A stretch of 36,028 nucleotides of DNA from SIG291 sp045543455 (GCA_045543455.1 JAZQMK010000069.1:1-36028); one strand, 5' to 3'; positions 7,801 to 16,653 are shown, counted from the first letter of the stretch. The notes: a model not told the origin generated them from the letters alone. Translations and numbers: made by a program.

Positions 7801-8751
7801 ATGACAAAAGAAATAAAAAGTGGAAATAGGGCATTTCTAATGCTCATAATAGTATATTTAGGCGGAAGTATTCTGTTAGGATATATACTTGATAAGACGG
7901 GTGCAAATCTTAATGTGTGGATTATGCTTGCCATATCCCAAGGTATGGTAGTGATTCCGATGCTTCTATATGCACTAGTTACAAAAACTAATATAATAAA
8001 GCATTGCCACTATAAAAAGACAAGTATAATTAATATACTTCTTACATTTGCTTATACAGCGTGCTGCATGCCTATTGTATGGTTTGTGAATTTCATTTCT
8101 ATGTTATTTGTAGAAAATGAAATTCAGGATGTGTCAATGGCATTTTTAGAATATCCATTTTTGGTTCAGCTGTTCTTTATGGCAGTTTTGCCGGGCTTTG
8201 TGGAAGAATTTGTATTTCGTGGTATCATTTATAGAAAATACAGGGCAGGCGGTGCGCATTTTGGTGCAGCACTCTTAAGTGGAGCTTTATTTGGTATGTT
8301 GCACTTAAATATTAACCAGTTTATGTATGCAATGGTACTTGGTGTATTATTTGCCTTGTTGGTAGAAATGACAGATAGTATTTGGACTTCTACTTTGGCG
8401 CATTTTCTTGTTAATTCATTTTCAGTTGTATTGACTTATCTGTTGAACGTACTTATGAAATTTGTATCTGATAACTCAGAGGTTGATATGAATGCGCTTA
8501 TGGAAGAAAGCCAGAATGCTACAACTGGAGTAGGGACAACAATTATGCAATTCTTTATGTTCTTTTCGATGGCCATTGCTGGCGTAGCAGGCTTATATCT
8601 TTGTTATTTAGGCTTTAGGAAGCATAATAAAAAGAAAGAAGAAATGAAAGAATATTTTAAACCACAGGAAAAAGCAAAGCTTTTGACTCCATCGGTTATT
8701 ATTGCTATGATAATATGTATAGCATATATGATATATGCAGAAATAGCTTAA
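7801..8751 (+). CDS. CPBP family intramembrane glutamic endopeptidase
   Basis: A 316-aa polytopic membrane protein of the CPBP/Abi (CAAX protease) family. Three family motifs are present: EEFVFR (Glu135, Glu136, Arg140), FGMLHLNINQF (His168) and HFLVNS (His201, Asn205). About eight hydrophobic segments can be seen, including one after the catalytic core (about 246-268) and one at the very C-terminus (292-315). Members cleave substrates within the membrane; roles include bacteriocin immunity and prenyl-protein processing, and the substrate here is unknown. A GGGGAT site precedes the ATG. Terminated at 8763-8793. Confidence 0.9.
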   Translation: MTKEIKSGNRAFLMLIIVYLGGSILLGYILDKTGANLNVWIMLAISQGMVVIPMLLYALVTKTNIIKHCHYKKTSIINILLTFAYTACCMPIVWFVNFISMLFVENEIQDVSMAFLEYPFLVQLFFMAVLPGFVEEFVFRGIIYRKYRAGGAHFGAALLSGALFGMLHLNINQFMYAMVLGVLFALLVEMTDSIWTSTLAHFLVNSFSVVLTYLLNVLMKFVSDNSEVDMNALMEESQNATTGVGTTIMQFFMFFSMAIAGVAGLYLCYLGFRKHNKKKEEMKEYFKPQEKAKLLTPSVIIAMIICIAYMIYAEIA

Positions 8752-8762
8752 AGTGAAAATAG

Positions 8763-8793
8763 ACGGCATTGCCTAATGGGCAGTGCCGTTTTT
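8763..8793 (+). terminator. Terminator after CPBP protease gene
   Basis: An 11-bp stem (ACGGCATTGCC with GGCAGTGCCGT, one G-U pair), 5-nt loop, then TTTTT. Confidence 0.85.
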
Positions 8794-8837
8794 GTATAAG
8801 GAAAGAATGTATCTGTTTGTTTTACTTTACTAAAAAT

Positions 8838-8885
8838 AACAACCCTCACAAATGGACTTTAGCGAAAGTCCTTGTGAGGGTTGTT
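8838..8885 (-). terminator. Long hairpin terminator of the YjfB gene
   Basis: A 14-bp outer stem (8838-8851 with 8872-8885) and a 7-bp inner stem GGACTTT/AAAGTCC around AGCG, separated only by a 2-nt bulge. On the minus strand it is followed by ATTTTTAG, so it fits a terminator for the minus-strand YjfB gene ending at 8922. Confidence 0.8.
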
Positions 8886-8921
8886 GGGTGATAAAATAAA
8901 AATTAGAAAGGTGGAAAAAAT

Positions 8922-9110
8922 CTATATTGAAATATCAATATGCTGTCCTAAATGAGGCATTACCGAACTCTCCATAATCTTCTGGATTCCTTCGCCGGTA
9001 GCTTCAACAAGATCTAATGAATTACGCAACACGGCTACTTGAATCTCAGTACCTAAGTTAAGAGTACCACCTGCTGCTGTTAATAATGAAACATCCATCA
9101 TCTTGTTCAC
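8922..9110 (-). CDS. YjfB family putative motility protein
   Basis: A 62-aa protein of the YjfB family (a small protein of flagellated Firmicutes and related bacteria, named a putative motility protein). The pattern fits: MDVSLLTAA near the N-terminus, a helix with VAVLRNSLDLVEATGEGIQKIMESS, and the closing PHLGQHIDISI. The start at 9110 follows GAGGTG by 6 nt; two further Met codons at positions 4 and 5 are alternatives. It is a single-gene unit with a consensus sigma-A promoter and its own strong terminator. No flagellar gene is in view. Molecular function is unknown. Confidence 0.85.
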   Translation of the reverse strand: MNKMMDVSLLTAAGGTLNLGTEIQVAVLRNSLDLVEATGEGIQKIMESSVMPHLGQHIDISI

Positions 9111-9125
9111 CTCGTTTCTAGTACT

Positions 9126-9154
9126 ATTATACTAGTTTGATTTTGAAATGTCAA
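9126..9154 (-). promoter_or_regulatory. Consensus sigma-A promoter of YjfB gene
   Basis: On the minus strand: TTGACA (9149-9154), 17-nt spacer, TATAAT (9126-9131). Both hexamers and the spacing are exactly consensus, so strong constitutive transcription is expected. Confidence 0.85.
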
Positions 9155-9212
9155 CAGGAATAATAATTAAAAAAATGTCAAATATATAAAATAAAAAGAA
9201 AAGAGGGGTTAT

Positions 9213-10067
9213 ATGAAGGCGAAAAAGCCGAAAGAAACGCTATTTGTCGTAATTGGTACATTTATGATGAGTTTTGCCGTTAACAGTATTTATGAGCCTG
9301 CAAACCTTGTAACAGGTGGATTTGCAGGAATTGGAATAATTATTAAAAATTTTATAAAGTTCCCAGTTTGGCTTAGTACTATAGTACTAAACATACCTTT
9401 GTTTATAGTGGGATATAAAGTATTAGGAAAAAGATTTATAAAGAAATCCTTGCTGGCAACGGTATTGTATACATTTTTCTTATCAATACTGCCTGATATA
9501 GATATATGGAATGGGGATCTGTTTTTGGCGGCGGTATTTGGCGGTGTAATAAGTGGAACAGGAATCGGTCTTATATTAATGTCCGGTTCTTCAACCGGAG
9601 GAAGTGATATGCTTGCAACTATTATAAATAATTACAAGAGACATATATCAGTTCCAAGAATTCTGCAGGTGACTGACGGAGTTATTATATTGTGCGGTGC
9701 AATAGTTACAGGAATTGACCATACTATGTATGCCTTGGTTACCGTATATATAATTAGCTTTGTTTCTGATGGAATAATTGATGGTTTAAAATATGGGAAA
9801 GCTGTATTTATAATTTCTGATAAATATGAAGAAATAGCTGACACAATATTAAATGATATAAAAAGAGGTGTTACTGCCATAGAAGGAATGGGGATGTATT
9901 CTAAAGAGCAGAAAAAGGTGCTTTTATCAGTTATGTCGAAGAAAGAAATAGTGGCTGTAAGAGAAAAAGTATATGCAATAGATTCTTCGGCATTTCTTAT
10001 AGTTTATGATGTAAAAGAAATTCTTGGTGAGGGATTTGTACAAAATAACCAAAATAATGACAGATAA
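9213..10067 (+). CDS. YitT family membrane protein (DUF161 + DUF2179)
   Basis: A 284-aa YitT-family protein. Five or six hydrophobic segments occupy residues 8-190, with family features IYEPANLVTGGFAGIGII and the Gly/Ser-rich LMSGSSTGGSDMLATI. Residues about 195-275 form the cytoplasmic DUF2179 domain (RGVTAIEGMGMYSKEQKKVL). Function is unproven; a transport role is generally assumed. The start at 9213 follows AGAGGGG. It is transcribed alone and away from the YjfB gene. Confidence 0.9.
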   Translation: MKAKKPKETLFVVIGTFMMSFAVNSIYEPANLVTGGFAGIGIIIKNFIKFPVWLSTIVLNIPLFIVGYKVLGKRFIKKSLLATVLYTFFLSILPDIDIWNGDLFLAAVFGGVISGTGIGLILMSGSSTGGSDMLATIINNYKRHISVPRILQVTDGVIILCGAIVTGIDHTMYALVTVYIISFVSDGIIDGLKYGKAVFIISDKYEEIADTILNDIKRGVTAIEGMGMYSKEQKKVLLSVMSKKEIVAVREKVYAIDSSAFLIVYDVKEILGEGFVQNNQNNDR

Positions 10068-10162
10068 TTTGTAAAAATAGGATATGGCATTTAAAAGGTG
10101 TTTGTTGTATTATATTTAAAGATAAATTAAAACAAATTTATTTATGTAGGAGGAATTATAAA

Positions 10163-11275
10163 ATGGCAAGTTTATCACTTCAAAATATTTGTAAAGTGTA
10201 TCCAAACGGCTTTGTTGCAGTTAGAGATTTCAATCTTGAAATTGCAGATCAGGAATTTATCATCTTCGTAGGACCTTCAGGTTGTGGTAAGTCTACAACA
10301 CTTCGTATGATCGCTGGTCTTGAAGATATTAGCTCAGGTGAATTATGGATTGGAGATAAGTTAGTTAACGATGTTGAACCAAAGGATAGAGATATTGCGA
10401 TGGTATTCCAGAACTACGCTTTATATCCACATATGACAGTATATGATAATATGGCATTTGGTCTTAAGTTAAGAAAAGTACCAAAGGCTGAAATCGACAG
10501 ATTAGTACATGAAGCAGCTAAGATCCTTGACATCGAACACTTATTAGACCGTAAGCCAAAGGCTTTATCAGGTGGTCAGAGACAGCGTGTTGCTATGGGT
10601 CGTGCTATCGTTCGTAATCCTAAGGTATTCCTTATGGACGAACCTTTATCAAACCTTGATGCTAAGTTAAGAGTTCAGATGAGAATTGAAATTTCTAAGT
10701 TACATCAAAGACTTCAGACAACAATTATCTACGTTACACATGACCAGACAGAAGCTATGACACTTGGTACAAGAATCGTAGTATTAAAGGATGGTATTGT
10801 TCAACAGGTAGATACACCACAGAACTTATACAATAAGCCAGAAAACTTATTCGTTGCTGGATTCATTGGTTCACCACAGATGAACTTAATCGATGCAATG
10901 GTAGCTCAGTCAGGTTCAGATGTAATGTTAATCTTCGGTGAAAGCCAGATTAAGGTATCTGAGTCTAAGGCTAAGAAGCTTATTGAAGGTGGATATATTG
11001 ATAAGCAGGTTGTTATCGGTATCCGTCCAGAAGATATTCATGATGAAGAGTCATTCGTTTCAATGTCTCCAGACAGTGTAATTAATGCTACAATCAGAGT
11101 ATACGAATTATTAGGTGCAGAAGTTTACTTATACTTCGATATTGCACAGTTCAACTGTACAGCAAGAGTTAACCCACGTACTAACGCTAGACCTGGTGAT
11201 ACAATCAAGTTTGCATTAGATATGACTAAGGTTCACATCTTCGATAAGGAAACACAGACAATTATTTGTCATTAA
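10163..11275 (+). CDS. msmX: Sugar ABC transporter ATP-binding protein, MsmX/UgpC type
   Basis: A 370-aa ATPase of the CUT1 carbohydrate-importer group. Walker A GPSGCGKST (37-45), Q-loop VFQNYALYPHMTVYDN (81-96), signature LSGGQ (135-139), Walker B VFLMDE (155-160), H-loop VTHD, then a C-terminal regulatory TOBE-type domain (about 240-370) as in MalK/UgpC. No permease or binding protein is adjacent, as expected for MsmX-type ATPases that energise several sugar transporters. Codon choice differs from the neighbours (C-ending two-fold codons such as TTC, AAC, CAC), which suggests high expression. AGGAGG precedes the ATG and a strong terminator follows. The symbol is by family; ugpC or msmK would be equally fair. 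Confidence 0.9.
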   Translation: MASLSLQNICKVYPNGFVAVRDFNLEIADQEFIIFVGPSGCGKSTTLRMIAGLEDISSGELWIGDKLVNDVEPKDRDIAMVFQNYALYPHMTVYDNMAFGLKLRKVPKAEIDRLVHEAAKILDIEHLLDRKPKALSGGQRQRVAMGRAIVRNPKVFLMDEPLSNLDAKLRVQMRIEISKLHQRLQTTIIYVTHDQTEAMTLGTRIVVLKDGIVQQVDTPQNLYNKPENLFVAGFIGSPQMNLIDAMVAQSGSDVMLIFGESQIKVSESKAKKLIEGGYIDKQVVIGIRPEDIHDEESFVSMSPDSVINATIRVYELLGAEVYLYFDIAQFNCTARVNPRTNARPGDTIKFALDMTKVHIFDKETQTIICH

Positions 11276-11291
11276 TAAATGTGAAAAATCT

Positions 11292-11332
11292 GAGAAAATG
11301 CATAGAAATTATGCATTTTCTCTTTTATTTTT
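11292..11332 (+). terminator. Terminator after msmX
   Basis: A perfect 13-bp stem (11292-11304 with 11310-11322), 5-nt loop, followed by TTTTATTTTTT. Confidence 0.9.
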
Positions 11333-11382
11333 TAGCAAAATGCGTTAAAATAGAATTATTAATGCATGCAAGGAGTGGAGAC

Positions 11383-12477
11383 ATGATTTCAAACCAGATA
11401 CTTCAGAATACTTTAGAGGGCCTTAAAGGAATTGCCCGTGTGGATTTTTGCGTAACAGATACAGATGGAAAGGTGTTAGCAACAACATTTCCAGATACTG
11501 AGAGATGTGAAAGTATGATAATACCATTTGTTGAATCACAGGCTGATAGTCAGGTGGTTCAGGGATATCAGTTTTTTAAGATAATGGACGAGCAGCATTT
11601 AGAATATATATTAGTTGCAAGTGGAACTAGTGAAGATGTATACATGGTGGGAAAAATTGCCGCTTTTCAATTGCAGAATCTTTTGGTAGCATATAAAGAG
11701 AGATTTGATAAGGAAAATTTCATTAAAAATCTTTTATTGGATAATCTCTTGAGAGTTGATATGTATACAAGAGCTAAAAAACTTCATATAGATGTAGAGG
11801 CTAGAAGAGTTGTATATATTATTGAAACTAAGCAGGAAAAGGATATTAATGCCCTAGAGACAGTTAAGACTCTTTTTGCTACAAAGACAAAGGACTTTAT
11901 CACAGCCGTAGATGAGAAAAATATTCTTATAGTTCGTGAAGTTAAGCCTAATGAGACATATTCAGATTTGGATAAGATGGCGCGAGTGGTATTAGATATG
12001 CTCAATACGGAAGCAATGAGTACTGCTCATATAGCTTATGGAACTATAGTTAATAATATTGGTGAAGTATCTAAATCATATAAAGAAGCTAAACTGGCAT
12101 TAGAAGTAGGTAAGATATTCTATAGTGATAAGAATGTTGTAGGATATAACAGACTTGGAATTGGACGACTTATTTATCAGCTTCCATTGCCTTTGTGTGA
12201 TATGTTTATAAAGGAAATATTTGGTGGTAATACAATTGCTGAATTGGATAAGGATGAAGAAATGATGTCTTCAATCAATAAATTCTTTGAGAATAGTCTT
12301 AATGTATCCGAGACTTCAAGACAGTTATATGTACACCGTAATACTCTTGTATACAGACTTGATAAGCTACAAAAACTTACTAAGCTTGATTTGCGTAATT
12401 TTGATGATGCTATAACATTTAAAATTGCAATGATGGTAGTTAAGTATATGAAATATGTAGAAAATATGGATAATTAA
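11383..12477 (+). CDS. PucR/CdaR-type transcriptional regulator
   Basis: A 364-aa regulator. The frame is open upstream to 11266, but that part crosses the msmX stop and terminator; ATG 11383 has AAGGAG 7 nt upstream and is chosen. The N-terminus (MISNQILQNTLEGLKGIARVD, VTDTDGKVLATTFP) resembles the sugar-diacid recognition domain of CdaR, the middle (about 150-270) a GGDEF-like CdaR region, and the end a PucR C-terminal helix-turn-helix (NVSETSRQLYVHRNTLVYRL, about 303-322). It sits between the multi-sugar ATPase and ftsE, only 17 nt before ftsE. A role in sensing a sugar-derived ligand is inference. Confidence 0.8.
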   Translation: MISNQILQNTLEGLKGIARVDFCVTDTDGKVLATTFPDTERCESMIIPFVESQADSQVVQGYQFFKIMDEQHLEYILVASGTSEDVYMVGKIAAFQLQNLLVAYKERFDKENFIKNLLLDNLLRVDMYTRAKKLHIDVEARRVVYIIETKQEKDINALETVKTLFATKTKDFITAVDEKNILIVREVKPNETYSDLDKMARVVLDMLNTEAMSTAHIAYGTIVNNIGEVSKSYKEAKLALEVGKIFYSDKNVVGYNRLGIGRLIYQLPLPLCDMFIKEIFGGNTIAELDKDEEMMSSINKFFENSLNVSETSRQLYVHRNTLVYRLDKLQKLTKLDLRNFDDAITFKIAMMVVKYMKYVENMDN

Positions 12478-12494
12478 GTGATTGGAGTTAACAT

Positions 12495-13181
12495 ATGATA
12501 TTGTTAGAAAATGTAAGTAAAACATATACTTCCGGAATTCCAGCCCTAAATAGTATAGATTTGCACATAGAAAAAGGTGAATTTGTATTTATTGTAGGAA
12601 GCAGTGGCTCTGGTAAATCAACATTAATAAAGCTTTTATTGAAGGAATTAGAGCCATCAGCAGGTACTATTTATGTTAATGGTAAATATCTTAATAAAAT
12701 TAGTAAACGAAGATTGCCAACCCTCAGAAGAGATATTGGAGTAATATTCCAGGATTTCCGTCTTTTACCGGACAGAAATGTATTCGATAATGTTGCGTTT
12801 GCACAAAAGGTTATAGAAGCACCTAATAAGCTTATAAGAGGAAAGGTTTTATCTATGTTGTCCTTAGTTGGTCTTATTGATAAGACAAATTCATTTCCTC
12901 ATGAGCTTTCAGGTGGTGAGCAACAAAGAGTTGCAATAGCAAGAGCTTTGGTTAATAATCCATCAATACTTTTGTGTGACGAACCTACAGGTAATCTTGA
13001 TCCTGAAAATTCATGGGAAATTATGAGGCTTCTTGAAGAAGCCAATAGAAGGGGGACTACAGTTGTTGTAGTTACTCACAGCCAGGATATTGTTAAAAAA
13101 ATGCGTAAGCGTGTTATTACAATGGATTCCGGCAACATAGTTGAAGATGAGGAAAAGGGAGGTTATTTGTATGAAGATTAG
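12495..13181 (+). CDS. ftsE: Cell division ATP-binding protein FtsE
   Basis: A 228-aa ABC ATPase with Walker A GSSGSGKST (35-43), Q-loop FQDFRLLPDRNVFDN (85-99) with the FtsE-typical RLLPD, signature LSGGEQ (138-143), Walker B ILLCDE (158-163) and TGNLDP. FtsE pairs with FtsX at the inner face of the membrane and couples ATP hydrolysis to activation of a peptidoglycan hydrolase outside. Its 3' end overlaps ftsX by 11 nt, so the two are translationally coupled. Length is normal. Confidence 0.97.
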   Translation: MILLENVSKTYTSGIPALNSIDLHIEKGEFVFIVGSSGSGKSTLIKLLLKELEPSAGTIYVNGKYLNKISKRRLPTLRRDIGVIFQDFRLLPDRNVFDNVAFAQKVIEAPNKLIRGKVLSMLSLVGLIDKTNSFPHELSGGEQQRVAIARALVNNPSILLCDEPTGNLDPENSWEIMRLLEEANRRGTTVVVVTHSQDIVKKMRKRVITMDSGNIVEDEEKGGYLYED

Positions 13182-14079
13182 ATCCTGGTTATATAATATT
13201 GGCCAAGGTATTAAGAATATATTTAGAAACCGATTATTCTCCCTTGCTTCAATTGCTACGATGACAGCATGCTTATTTATGTTTGGAATTTTGTTTGCTG
13301 TAGTAATTAATTTTAACAGTATGGTTAAAAAGACTCAGGAAGATATATGTGTAACTGTATTTTTTGAAAAAGGTATAACTGACGATAAATTAAAAGATAT
13401 TGGAGATAAGATTACTGCAAGAGAAGAAGTGTATTATTATACTCATACTACTGCAGAACAGGCTTGGGCTAATTATCAAAAGGAATACTTTAAAGATTAT
13501 GAGGACTTGGCATTAGGTTTTGCAGATGATAATCCACTTGCTGATTCAGCATCTTATGAGATATATTTAAGTAATCTTTCAAAGCAGGATGAGTTGGTTG
13601 AATATTTAAAAACCTTAGATGGAATTAGAAGTGTTAATAGTTCGGAAACAACTACAAAAAGCTTACTTGAGATAACTTCCATTGTGGGTTATATTTCAAT
13701 TGCCATTGTAGTAATACTTATTGCGGTATCCATATTCCTTATTAGTAATACAGTATCAATTGGTATTACCATAAGAAAAGATGAAATATCAATTATGAAG
13801 CTTATGGGAGCAACTGATTTATTTGTAAAGACACCATTTATGGTAGAAGGTATTGCCATAGGACTTATAGGAGCTATAATACCACTTGTAATTGTATATT
13901 TTGTATATGATTATGCAGTGAAATATTTATTAGAGCAGTTCTCTATATTTTCAGGTGGTTTTGCATTTGTAGAGATAAGTACAGTGTTTAATATGCTTGT
14001 ACCAATATCATTACTTATCGGTTTAGGAATTGGTATAATAGGTAGTATTATAACATTAAAGAGACATATCAATATTTAA
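13171..14079 (+). CDS. ftsX: Cell division permease-like protein FtsX
   Basis: A 302-aa FtsX. The ATG at 13171 follows AAAAGGGAGG and lies inside the last codons of ftsE, so it is preferred over upstream in-frame codons. Topology fits the family: helix at about 20-45, a large extracytoplasmic loop (about 47-165, the docking site for the hydrolase), then three helices at about 172-192, 220-245 and 272-297, with a cytoplasmic loop ISIGITIRKDEISIMKLMGAT. The N-terminal IKNIFRNRLFSLASIATM is typical. It forms the channel-like partner of FtsE. Confidence 0.96.
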   Translation: MKIRSWLYNIGQGIKNIFRNRLFSLASIATMTACLFMFGILFAVVINFNSMVKKTQEDICVTVFFEKGITDDKLKDIGDKITAREEVYYYTHTTAEQAWANYQKEYFKDYEDLALGFADDNPLADSASYEIYLSNLSKQDELVEYLKTLDGIRSVNSSETTTKSLLEITSIVGYISIAIVVILIAVSIFLISNTVSIGITIRKDEISIMKLMGATDLFVKTPFMVEGIAIGLIGAIIPLVIVYFVYDYAVKYLLEQFSIFSGGFAFVEISTVFNMLVPISLLIGLGIGIIGSIITLKRHINI

Positions 14080-14114
14080 ACTATCTGTAAGAAGGATAGA
14101 AAGGAGTACGAGGA

Positions 14115-15323
14115 ATGAAGAGACATTTAAAGAAAATAGTCGTAGTATTATTAATTATAGCGACATCACTTACATTTGCCGCTCAGACACCGGTGCCAAC
14201 AGAGGCTGTATCACAGTCTGATATTGAAGCTGCTAAAAAAGAACAGGAAAAAATACAGCAGCAAAGAAAAGAGTATGAGGGCAAACTTAATACTTTAAAA
14301 ACAGAAATGCAAAGTGTAGAAAATTATATAAAAGAGCTTGATGAGCTTATTAATGGTATTAATACCAAGATTTCAGATTTGGAAAATCAGATGAATGAAA
14401 AGGCTGCATTAATTGAGGAGACCGAGATAAAATTAGAGGCAGCAAAGGTTGATGAGGCAGAACAATATGAGGCTATGAAGCTTAGAATTCAGTATATGTA
14501 TGAGCATGGAAGTGCCTCTTATTTAGATGTTTTGTTTAAAGCAGAGAATTTTTCAGATTTACTTAATAAAGCCGAATATTTAAGTAAGATTACTGAATAT
14601 GATAGAAATATGTTGGAGAAACTATCTAATACAAAGAATGAAATTGCGGCTACAGAAGCTAAGCTAAAAGCTGAATATGCCATAATGGAGGATTTACAAT
14701 CACAAAACAGAATTGAGCTTGCATCAGCAGAATATGTTCATGCAACAAAAAATAGCGAGATTGAAAGACTTACAGCTATGGTAAATGATTCAGAAAGTGA
14801 ACTTGCTAATATTATTAAGCAGGAAGATGTATTAGAAGATAATATTGAAAAGATGGTAAGGGAATGGGAAAGACAGGTTGCAGAGGCTGAGAAACAGGCA
14901 GCACTTGAAAAACTTAACCAGGGTGGTTTCTTCCATTGGCCATTACCAGGCTATTATCGAGTATCGTCACCATTTAATCCTAACAGATTACATCCAGTAT
15001 TAGGGTATGTAAGACCACATAATGGTACAGATTTACCAGCACCAACAGGTGTACCTATTGTTGCAGCAGCTGCGGGTAAAGTAGTTATTTCACAGTATAG
15101 TGTGTCTGCTGGTAATTATATTATGATAGACCATGGTGGCGGTGTGTATACAGAATATATGCATTGTTCGAAACTTTTGGTGAAAGTTGGAGAGACTGTA
15201 AAACAAGATCAGAAAATTGCATTGGTAGGAAGTACAGGATATTCAACAGGTGCCCATTTACATTTTGGAATTAGAGTAAATGGAACATATATTGACCCTA
15301 TGAAGCAATTTAATTTTAATTAA
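14115..15323 (+). CDS. Coiled-coil M23 peptidoglycan hydrolase (PcsB/EnvC-like)
   Basis: A 402-aa secreted hydrolase. Signal peptide about 1-31 (hydrophobic VVLLIIATSLTFAAQ, then TEA). Residues 34-275 are a long heptad-rich coiled coil, as in PcsB, CwlO and EnvC, which FtsX uses to control activity. Residues 280-398 are a LytM/M23 domain with all zinc and catalytic residues visible: HNGTD (His302, Asp306), YMH (His350) and HLH (His381, His383). In contrast to PcsB (CHAP domain), catalysis here is by M23 endopeptidase, which would cut peptide cross-bridges. It sits 35 nt after ftsX, which fits direct control by FtsEX. Confidence 0.93.
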   Translation: MKRHLKKIVVVLLIIATSLTFAAQTPVPTEAVSQSDIEAAKKEQEKIQQQRKEYEGKLNTLKTEMQSVENYIKELDELINGINTKISDLENQMNEKAALIEETEIKLEAAKVDEAEQYEAMKLRIQYMYEHGSASYLDVLFKAENFSDLLNKAEYLSKITEYDRNMLEKLSNTKNEIAATEAKLKAEYAIMEDLQSQNRIELASAEYVHATKNSEIERLTAMVNDSESELANIIKQEDVLEDNIEKMVREWERQVAEAEKQAALEKLNQGGFFHWPLPGYYRVSSPFNPNRLHPVLGYVRPHNGTDLPAPTGVPIVAAAAGKVVISQYSVSAGNYIMIDHGGGVYTEYMHCSKLLVKVGETVKQDQKIALVGSTGYSTGAHLHFGIRVNGTYIDPMKQFNFN

Positions 15324-15337
15324 AGTTGGAGTTAGAG

Positions 15338-16555
15338 ATGGAAAATTTTGAAGAAGAGCTTTTGGAAAAACAAAATGCTAAAAAAGAAAAGAAGAAAGGC
15401 ATTTTTATAGGAATAGCCATTGGTGCAGGTGTAGGGATATTTCTGACTACGGTAGTAGCGATAATTGTTATATTTACCATATTCCTTAAAAAACCTGAGG
15501 TTTATGAAGTACCAGATAATTATGTGGACAAAATCGGATATTTATATGGCGTAATAGACCAATATTATCTTAATGACATAAAAGAAGAAGATATGATGGA
15601 AGGCTTATATAAAGGGCTCTTAGATGCTGTAGGTGACCCATATACAGTGTATTACACAAAAGATGAATTTGCTAAATTTATGGAAGATATGTCTGGTGAA
15701 TATTACGGTATTGGTGTTATGGTAAGTCAGGAAATCAGTACAAAAATAATAACAATAACCAGAGTATTTGATAATGCGCCAAGCAGTGAGGCAGGTTTAA
15801 AAGCCGGAGATATCATTTACAAGGTGGCGGATACAGATGTAACAAGTATGGATGTTGACAATGTTGTATCACTTATAAAAGGAACTAGCGGAAGTAAGGT
15901 TAAGATAACTGTTATTCGTGATGGCAAAGAGCTTGATTTTCAAGTGGAAAGACGAGAAGTTATTGTTCCTACGGTAGAGCACAAAATGCTTGATAATCAA
16001 ATTGGATATATTGAGATAATTCAATTTGAAGATAAGACTGACGAACAATATGTAAAAGCATATAATGAGCTTAAGGCACAAGGTATGAAAGGTCTTATTG
16101 TTGATGTTAGAGATAATCCCGGCGGTTCATTGGATACAGTATTAAATATCTTGGATAATGTTCTACCAAAGGGTCTAGTGGTTTATACCATAGATAAGAA
16201 TGGTAAGAGGGTAGAATACGATTGTAAAGGTAAAAATGAAATTGACATACCATTGGTAGTGCTAACAAATGGTAACAGTGCAAGTGCTTCTGAGATATTT
16301 GCAGCAGCAATTAAGGATTACAATAAAGGAACTATCCTAGGTACAACTACATTTGGAAAGGGTATAGTGCAAAGAATTATTCCATTCTCCGATGGTTCTG
16401 CAATAAAGATTACAGTTTCAACATATTATTCACCATTAGGTAAGAATATCCATGGAGAAGGCGTAACACCTGATATTGAGTTGGATTATGATTATGAATC
16501 AAGTGATGATAATCAGTTAAAACGAGCAATTGAGGAATTATTAAAGCAAATATAA
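15338..16555 (+). CDS. S41 family C-terminal processing protease (CtpA/CtpB)
   Basis: A 405-aa serine protease. ATG 15338 has GGAG 6 nt upstream; an upstream in-frame TTG at 15326 is less likely. A basic cytoplasmic start and a membrane anchor (about 20-50) precede a PDZ domain (about 120-195) and the S41 core. The Ser-Lys-Gln catalytic set is intact: Ser316 in NSASASE, Lys341 and Gln345 in GKGIVQ, with the same 25- and 4-residue spacings as Prc/CtpB. It acts outside the membrane on protein tails. It begins 15 nt after the M23 gene, so it is the last gene of the ftsEX unit; B. subtilis also has ctpB next to ftsEX. Confidence 0.95.
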   Translation: MENFEEELLEKQNAKKEKKKGIFIGIAIGAGVGIFLTTVVAIIVIFTIFLKKPEVYEVPDNYVDKIGYLYGVIDQYYLNDIKEEDMMEGLYKGLLDAVGDPYTVYYTKDEFAKFMEDMSGEYYGIGVMVSQEISTKIITITRVFDNAPSSEAGLKAGDIIYKVADTDVTSMDVDNVVSLIKGTSGSKVKITVIRDGKELDFQVERREVIVPTVEHKMLDNQIGYIEIIQFEDKTDEQYVKAYNELKAQGMKGLIVDVRDNPGGSLDTVLNILDNVLPKGLVVYTIDKNGKRVEYDCKGKNEIDIPLVVLTNGNSASASEIFAAAIKDYNKGTILGTTTFGKGIVQRIIPFSDGSAIKITVSTYYSPLGKNIHGEGVTPDIELDYDYESSDDNQLKRAIEELLKQI

Positions 16556-16560
16556 AATGA

Positions 16561-16600
16561 GAAAATCACATTTTCAGTATGGAATGTGATTTTTCTTTTA
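16561..16600 (+). terminator. Terminator of the ftsE-ctp unit
   Basis: AAAATCACATT (16562-16572) pairs with AATGTGATTTT (16583-16593); the 3' side runs into TTTTTCTTTTATTT. Confidence 0.85.
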
Positions 16601-16610
16601 TTTAACCCAA

Positions 16611-16626
16611 TAGAACAAATGTTCTA
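16611..16626 (+). promoter_or_regulatory. LexA (SOS) operator upstream of uvrB
   Basis: TAGAACAAATGTTCTA: two 7-nt arms in perfect inverted symmetry around AA, containing the GAAC-N4-GTTC core of the Firmicutes SOS box. It lies just upstream of the uvrB -35 region, so LexA repression of uvrBA is expected. Confidence 0.88.
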
Positions 16627-16653
16627 AACGGACTATACAAAATAAAAATAATG

